Below the pieces are notes generated by a model that did not search any database, was not told the DNA's origin, and was given only the letters and a program-made list of their open reading frames with translations. The translations under genes were made by a program, and so were the position numbers. From assembly GCA_018896985.1 (NCBI GenBank), contig JAHILQ010000084.1, forward strand, positions 1-14,491: 14,491 nucleotides of DNA, given 5' to 3'. Position 1 is the stretch's first letter. Each line of letters begins with the position of its first letter. Source of the stretch: Nitrospinota bacterium (GTDB lineage Bacteria; Nitrospirota; Thermodesulfovibrionia; Thermodesulfovibrionales; UBA1546). This document shows positions 11,671 to 14,491 of this stretch, in pieces.

Positions 11671-12390
11671 TTATTTAACGTGGCAAGCCAGACAGAGCGC
11701 GCTGCTGCTGTTGGATATCCTTAAAAACATGCTGCTTGCTGTTGTGCCGCTTGATGTGGTATCACCTGATGCAGCATGTGGGTCATGACAGCTTGAGCAC
11801 TCAACCTTGCCGCTCCTGAGAAGGGCTGCTAATGTCGACGAAGTGCCAAATACTGTTGTGGTTGCCTTCAGGCCTGCCTTGCCGGCAATGTAGAGAATTG
11901 AAACAGGATGGTCGTTTACTAAGGTTGTTCCAATGTTGGTTGCTGCACCAGTCAGAAGGACTGCTGCTGGAGGAACACTTGCACCGAATGCTACGTTATA
12001 ACCAGCACCAACAACACCGCCTGCATTCGCCTGATTAACCAGAGAGTTAATAGCGCTTACACCATCATGGCATGAAAGACATGCCTTTGTAATACCATTA
12101 GGTGTGGCATCAGGGGTTGTGCCTGCTAAGGTTGTTCCGTACATAGCATAAGTAGTACCTGTTGGAGTACCATTCTTGTTCCAGAGCGGGGAGTGGCCGC
12201 TTGCGACAGCAAAGTGAGGGGTATGACAGTATACGCAGATTTCATTATTCTGCTGTCCTGTACTTGCCTTAACTGTACCGGTACCGGTTACAGACAGATT
12301 GTGCTTTGTGGCTGTTATGCCTGCCAGCGCTGCGCCTGCGCCAAGAAGCGCTATTGCCAGCGCCATGATAATTATAATCTTTCCTTTCAT
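11671..12390 (-). CDS. Tetraheme c-type cytochrome, OmcE-like (copy 2)
   Basis: The ATG at 12390 is preceded by GGAGG and GAGG; the frame is open three codons further, to a GTG at 12399. The 239-residue product has a signal peptide cleaved after GAALA. Four heme sites follow: CVYCH (52-56), CLSCH, CSSCH and CLACH, the last two residues from the C-terminus. Extra histidines in KHNLS, CHTPHF, DHPVS and CHDPH can serve as distal ligands for bis-His hemes. The layout fits the OmcE family, whose members polymerise into extracellular heme nanowires; polymerisation here is inferred from family only. It is a tandem copy of 12493-13224, with its own promoter and terminator. Confidence 0.92.
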   Translation of the reverse strand: MKGKIIIIMALAIALLGAGAALAGITATKHNLSVTGTGTVKASTGQQNNEICVYCHTPHFAVASGHSPLWNKNGTPTGTTYAMYGTTLAGTTPDATPNGITKACLSCHDGVSAINSLVNQANAGGVVGAGYNVAFGASVPPAAVLLTGAATNIGTTLVNDHPVSILYIAGKAGLKATTTVFGTSSTLAALLRSGKVECSSCHDPHAASGDTTSSGTTASSMFLRISNSSSALCLACHVK

Positions 12391-12417
12391 CTTCCTCACC
12401 TCCCTGCCTTTGGTTTT

Positions 12418-12445
12418 ATTATAGCATAAATTTCGGTATTGTCAA
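12418..12445 (-). promoter_or_regulatory. Consensus promoter of tetraheme cytochrome 2
   Basis: Perfect TTGACA (12445-12440) and perfect TATAAT (12423-12418) are separated by 16 bases. The -35 begins only four bases after the terminator of the preceding cytochrome, and the ATG is 28 bases past the -10. Confidence 0.85.
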
Positions 12446-12448
12446 GAG

Positions 12449-12476
12449 AAAAAAAGGGGGAGTTTTTTTCTCCCTT
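12449..12476 (-). terminator. Intrinsic terminator after tetraheme cytochrome 1
   Basis: On the minus strand GGGAG (12474-12470) pairs with CTCCC (12462-12458) over a seven-A loop, followed by CC and a run of T residues. It starts about 17 bases after the stop. With the promoter just beyond, it isolates the two cytochrome genes as separate units. Confidence 0.8.
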
Positions 12477-12492
12477 TTTAGTGAATGCTGCC

Positions 12493-13224
12493 TTATTTAA
12501 CGTGGCAAGCCTTACAGAGTGCACTTTCTAACCTTAAAAACTGGATGCCTGCTGTTGTGCCACTTGATGTGGTATCACCTGATGCAACATGTGGGTCATG
12601 GCAGCTTGAACACTCAACCCTTGATGTGCCTGATACGCCCTTTACAATAGCAGCGCCTGTTATTTTTGCCACAGTTGCAGCGACTCCGTCAGGAGCCCTT
12701 AAACTTGCATTTCCAGTAATATAGGCAATTGATACTGGATGGGCATTTCTTAAATCTCTCCCGATATTTGTTGCTCTATCATCAGCAGGCATTAAGACTG
12801 CTGTTCCTGCTTTGGCAGTATTAAATCCTACAAGGGCGCCAGCTGCATTTACCTCACCTGCACCAGCCTGGTTGACCAAGGAATTGATAGCGCTTGCTCC
12901 GTCATGACAGCTCAGACATGCCTTTGTAATGCCATTAGGTGTGGCATCAGGGGTTGTGCCTGCTAAGGTTGTTCCATACATTGTGTATGTACCGGTCGGA
13001 GTTGCCTTGTTCCAGAGCGGGGCGCCTGCAAAGTCTGTGTTGGCAAAGTGAGGAGTATGACACCACACGCAGTTTTCGAGGTTCTGCTGTGTACCACTCG
13101 CCTTGATTGTGCCTTCACCTGTTACTGACAGATCATGCTTTGTTTCTGCTATGCCTGCCAATGCAGCGCCTGCACCAAGAAGTGCGACTGCCGCTACCAT
13201 TACTACTAATACCTTCCCTTTCAT
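12493..13224 (-). CDS. Tetraheme c-type cytochrome, OmcE-like (copy 1)
   Basis: The ATG at 13224 has GAGGGGAG four bases upstream; the frame is open to 13305, but those extra codons lie over the promoter and are excluded. The 243-residue product has a signal peptide cleaved after GAALA and four heme sites: CVWCH (52-56), CLSCH, CSSCH and CKACH, ending in HVK like copy 2. The two copies share stretches of near-identical DNA (44 identical bases at 12932-12975 and 12095-12138) while the region between hemes 2 and 3 differs in length and sequence. Both match the first 230 or so residues of the large cytochrome at 4778-6826. It is likely exported and possibly forms surface filaments. Confidence 0.92.
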   Translation of the reverse strand: MKGKVLVVMVAAVALLGAGAALAGIAETKHDLSVTGEGTIKASGTQQNLENCVWCHTPHFANTDFAGAPLWNKATPTGTYTMYGTTLAGTTPDATPNGITKACLSCHDGASAINSLVNQAGAGEVNAAGALVGFNTAKAGTAVLMPADDRATNIGRDLRNAHPVSIAYITGNASLRAPDGVAATVAKITGAAIVKGVSGTSRVECSSCHDPHVASGDTTSSGTTAGIQFLRLESALCKACHVK

Positions 13225-13252
13225 CTTACTCCCCTCTTTTCCTGATGTTTTT

Positions 13253-13281
13253 ATCATACTCTTGTTGAGGTCGGATGTCAA
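13253..13281 (-). promoter_or_regulatory. Near-consensus promoter of tetraheme cytochrome 1
   Basis: Perfect TTGACA (13281-13276) is followed after 17 bases by TATGAT (13258-13253), a 5/6 match. The ATG lies 29 bases past the -10, giving a leader of about 20 bases. Confidence 0.8.
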
Positions 13282-13307
13282 TAGTCGTAATAATAAAAGC
13301 CACAAGA

Positions 13308-14180
13308 CTATTTTTTATGACAGTTGACGCAAAGCTGAGAAGATGAATCTGCCTTATATATGAAAAGCCCCGGTGATTCAGAACTGTGCGGGTTATGACA
13401 GCTTCCGCAATCAAATTTTCTTCCTTTCCTCGCAGGATCAGCAATACCTTTAGCCTGAACGCCTATTGGATGTCCTGTAGTAGAAAAACTCACTATGACG
13501 TGAGGTTTTTTCTTAATGCCTTCATGACATTCAAGGCATACATTGACCGGCTCTTTAGTCAACAGCGCAATATGTTCAGAGACATGGGGTTCGTGGCAGC
13601 TAAGGCACATGCCACCTGCTACAGGCATATGGACATTCTTTTTACTGAATTCCGTTTTGTCATGGCAGTTGAAGCATAAAACAAGCGGATCTGATGGAAG
13701 AAGTTTTGGCGTGCCGCTTGAGTGCGGGTCATGGCATGTTATGCACATGCCCCCAGCAACAGGTGAATGAACTATCTTTTTCCCTGAAAAACCTTTTTTA
13801 TCATGACAGGTAAAACACAGGTCAGGTGATTCGCCTATTAGTAACTTTGCATAATCAGATGTATGCGGGTCGTGGCAGCTCGAGCACATACCGCCTGCAA
13901 CAGGGGCATGGACATTCTTTTTAGAAAATTTTGTTTTATCATGACAGTTGTAGCATAAATCCGGAGTAGCCGCAGAAAGTCCCGTGGAGAATTTTGGGTT
14001 CTTCTGATGCGGCTCAGAATGGCATGCTTTGCAACCCATCGGGATTGCTGCATGAACAAACTTCTTGGTTAGCATATGCTTATGGCATTTCATACAATCC
14101 AGCTGCGCATCTGCATATCCAGAAAAAATGAATAACGTTATCAAAAAGATCAGCGCAAAAACAATCCTTGTGTTCCGCAT
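13308..14180 (-). CDS. Periplasmic 11-heme c-type cytochrome with paired CXXCH repeats
   Basis: I start at the ATG at 14180, with AAAGG four bases upstream; the frame is open to 14204 but that ATG lacks a binding site. The signal peptide is cleaved after GYADA. The 290-residue product has eleven CXXCH sites: CMKCH, CKACH, CYNCH, CSSCH, CFTCH, CITCH, CFNCH, CLSCH, CLECH, CGSCH, CVNCH. Residues about 75-210 are three near-repeats of a CXXCHDK...FS-KK module followed by VH.PVAGGMC..CH.PH, the doubled-CXXCH arrangement. No lipobox or membrane anchor is seen, so a soluble periplasmic electron shuttle is likely, comparable in role to MtrA-type or doubled-CXXCH proteins but not provably orthologous. 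It lies between a partial cytochrome upstream and the tetraheme pair downstream. Confidence 0.93.
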   Translation of the reverse strand: MRNTRIVFALIFLITLFIFSGYADAQLDCMKCHKHMLTKKFVHAAIPMGCKACHSEPHQKNPKFSTGLSAATPDLCYNCHDKTKFSKKNVHAPVAGGMCSSCHDPHTSDYAKLLIGESPDLCFTCHDKKGFSGKKIVHSPVAGGMCITCHDPHSSGTPKLLPSDPLVLCFNCHDKTEFSKKNVHMPVAGGMCLSCHEPHVSEHIALLTKEPVNVCLECHEGIKKKPHVIVSFSTTGHPIGVQAKGIADPARKGRKFDCGSCHNPHSSESPGLFIYKADSSSQLCVNCHKK

Positions 14181-14239
14181 CAGGCCTTTTTCACTATAAA
14201 CCATAATGGAAAGATTTTAACAGTTTCACGGGTAATACC

Positions 14240-14273
14240 CTACCCTGCGCCTTGTATGCAAAACGCAGGGTAG
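14240..14273. terminator. Hairpin between cytochrome genes, possible terminator
   Basis: CTACCCTGCG (14240-14249) pairs perfectly with CGCAGGGTAG (14264-14273) around a 14-base loop, 13 bases after the stop of the partial cytochrome. It lacks a T run on either strand, so it may be a processing or mRNA-end hairpin rather than an intrinsic terminator. Confidence 0.5.
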
Positions 14274-14286
14274 AGTTCTATAGTCA

Positions 14287-14491
14287 TTATTTCTTTTTGG
14301 GCGCTGCCGGAACAGGAGGTACGAAATTCCTTTCGTCCATGCTGTCAAACATCTTCATTTCCCTTACCACTTTTGGATCTGCCTTCATTGGATGGCACAT
14401 TGCACAGAAATTCTGCATCTTTGCACCCTTTTCTGCGTCAACCCTCAGATATTTATAATTAGGGTTTGAAGGATGAGGGTCATGACAGCCA
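14287..14491 (-). CDS. Multiheme c-type cytochrome, C-terminal part (runs off the window)
   Basis: The last 68 codons are visible. They begin GCHDPHPSN, the end of a heme site whose first cysteine lies outside or at the window edge, and contain one complete site, CAMCH. A methionine- and lysine-rich tail follows, ending VPPVPAAPKKK. The total number of hemes cannot be known. It is transcribed towards the 11-heme gene, 106 bases away, with a strong hairpin between. Confidence 0.85.
   Translation of the reverse strand, partial: GCHDPHPSNPNYKYLRVDAEKGAKMQNFCAMCHPMKADPKVVREMKMFDSMDERNFVPPVPAAPKKK

Noticed and set aside
13225..13305. Upstream extension of tetraheme cytochrome 1 to 13305
   Set aside because: The extra codons cover the near-consensus promoter and precede a good ribosome binding site and a clean signal peptide at 13224.

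Overview
The window is a bacterial chromosome segment dominated by genes for c-type cytochromes and outer-membrane proteins, and almost every gene lies on the minus strand. The mix of housekeeping genes (rho, queF, trpF), abundant multiheme cytochromes, NHL beta-propeller proteins and dispersed palindromes of the GTCATTGCGAG type suggests an anaerobic, metal- or electrode-respiring diderm. Nitrospirota (Thermodesulfovibrionia-like) is my first guess and Desulfobacterota the alternative. No rRNA or phylogenetic marker was compared, so this is inference.

Region 1 (1-3000) holds a truncated exported protein, the transcription terminator Rho, the divergently transcribed queuosine enzyme QueF and the tryptophan enzyme TrpF. 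A hairpin-rich palindromic repeat lies between the convergent queF and trpF genes. Region 2 (3000-4780) is accessory debris: a small lipoprotein whose 5' end abuts a repeat element, then a degraded toxin-antitoxin cluster. In transcription order (right to left) that cluster is an intact hicB, a hicA stopped by one in-frame TAG, the tail of a DUF4258-type gene and the head of a DUF2283-type gene ending at the repeat. Short GCTGTCCC-containing repeats follow.

Region 3 (4780-14491) is an apparent extracellular electron transfer locus. From right to left, in transcription order, it has the end of a cytochrome gene, an 11-heme periplasmic cytochrome, two tandem tetraheme cytochromes resembling the OmcE-type nanowire family (each with its own strong promoter and intrinsic terminator), a ribbon-helix-helix antitoxin remnant, an antitoxin/ParE-like toxin pair, an NHL-repeat lipoprotein, an outer-membrane beta-barrel, a second NHL-repeat protein, and a large cytochrome. 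The large cytochrome starts with a tetraheme module like the two small ones and continues into a six-heme extension with two non-canonical heme-like motifs.

A working model, inferred: the 11-heme protein carries electrons across the periplasm, the beta-barrel and NHL propeller proteins form or serve an outer-membrane conduit or export site, and the tetraheme and large cytochromes act at or beyond the cell surface. The toxin-antitoxin pair is physically joined to the conduit operon, because the toxin stop overlaps the start of the NHL lipoprotein. Near-consensus TTGACA/TATAAT promoters stand before three of the cytochrome genes, consistent with high housekeeping-sigma expression.
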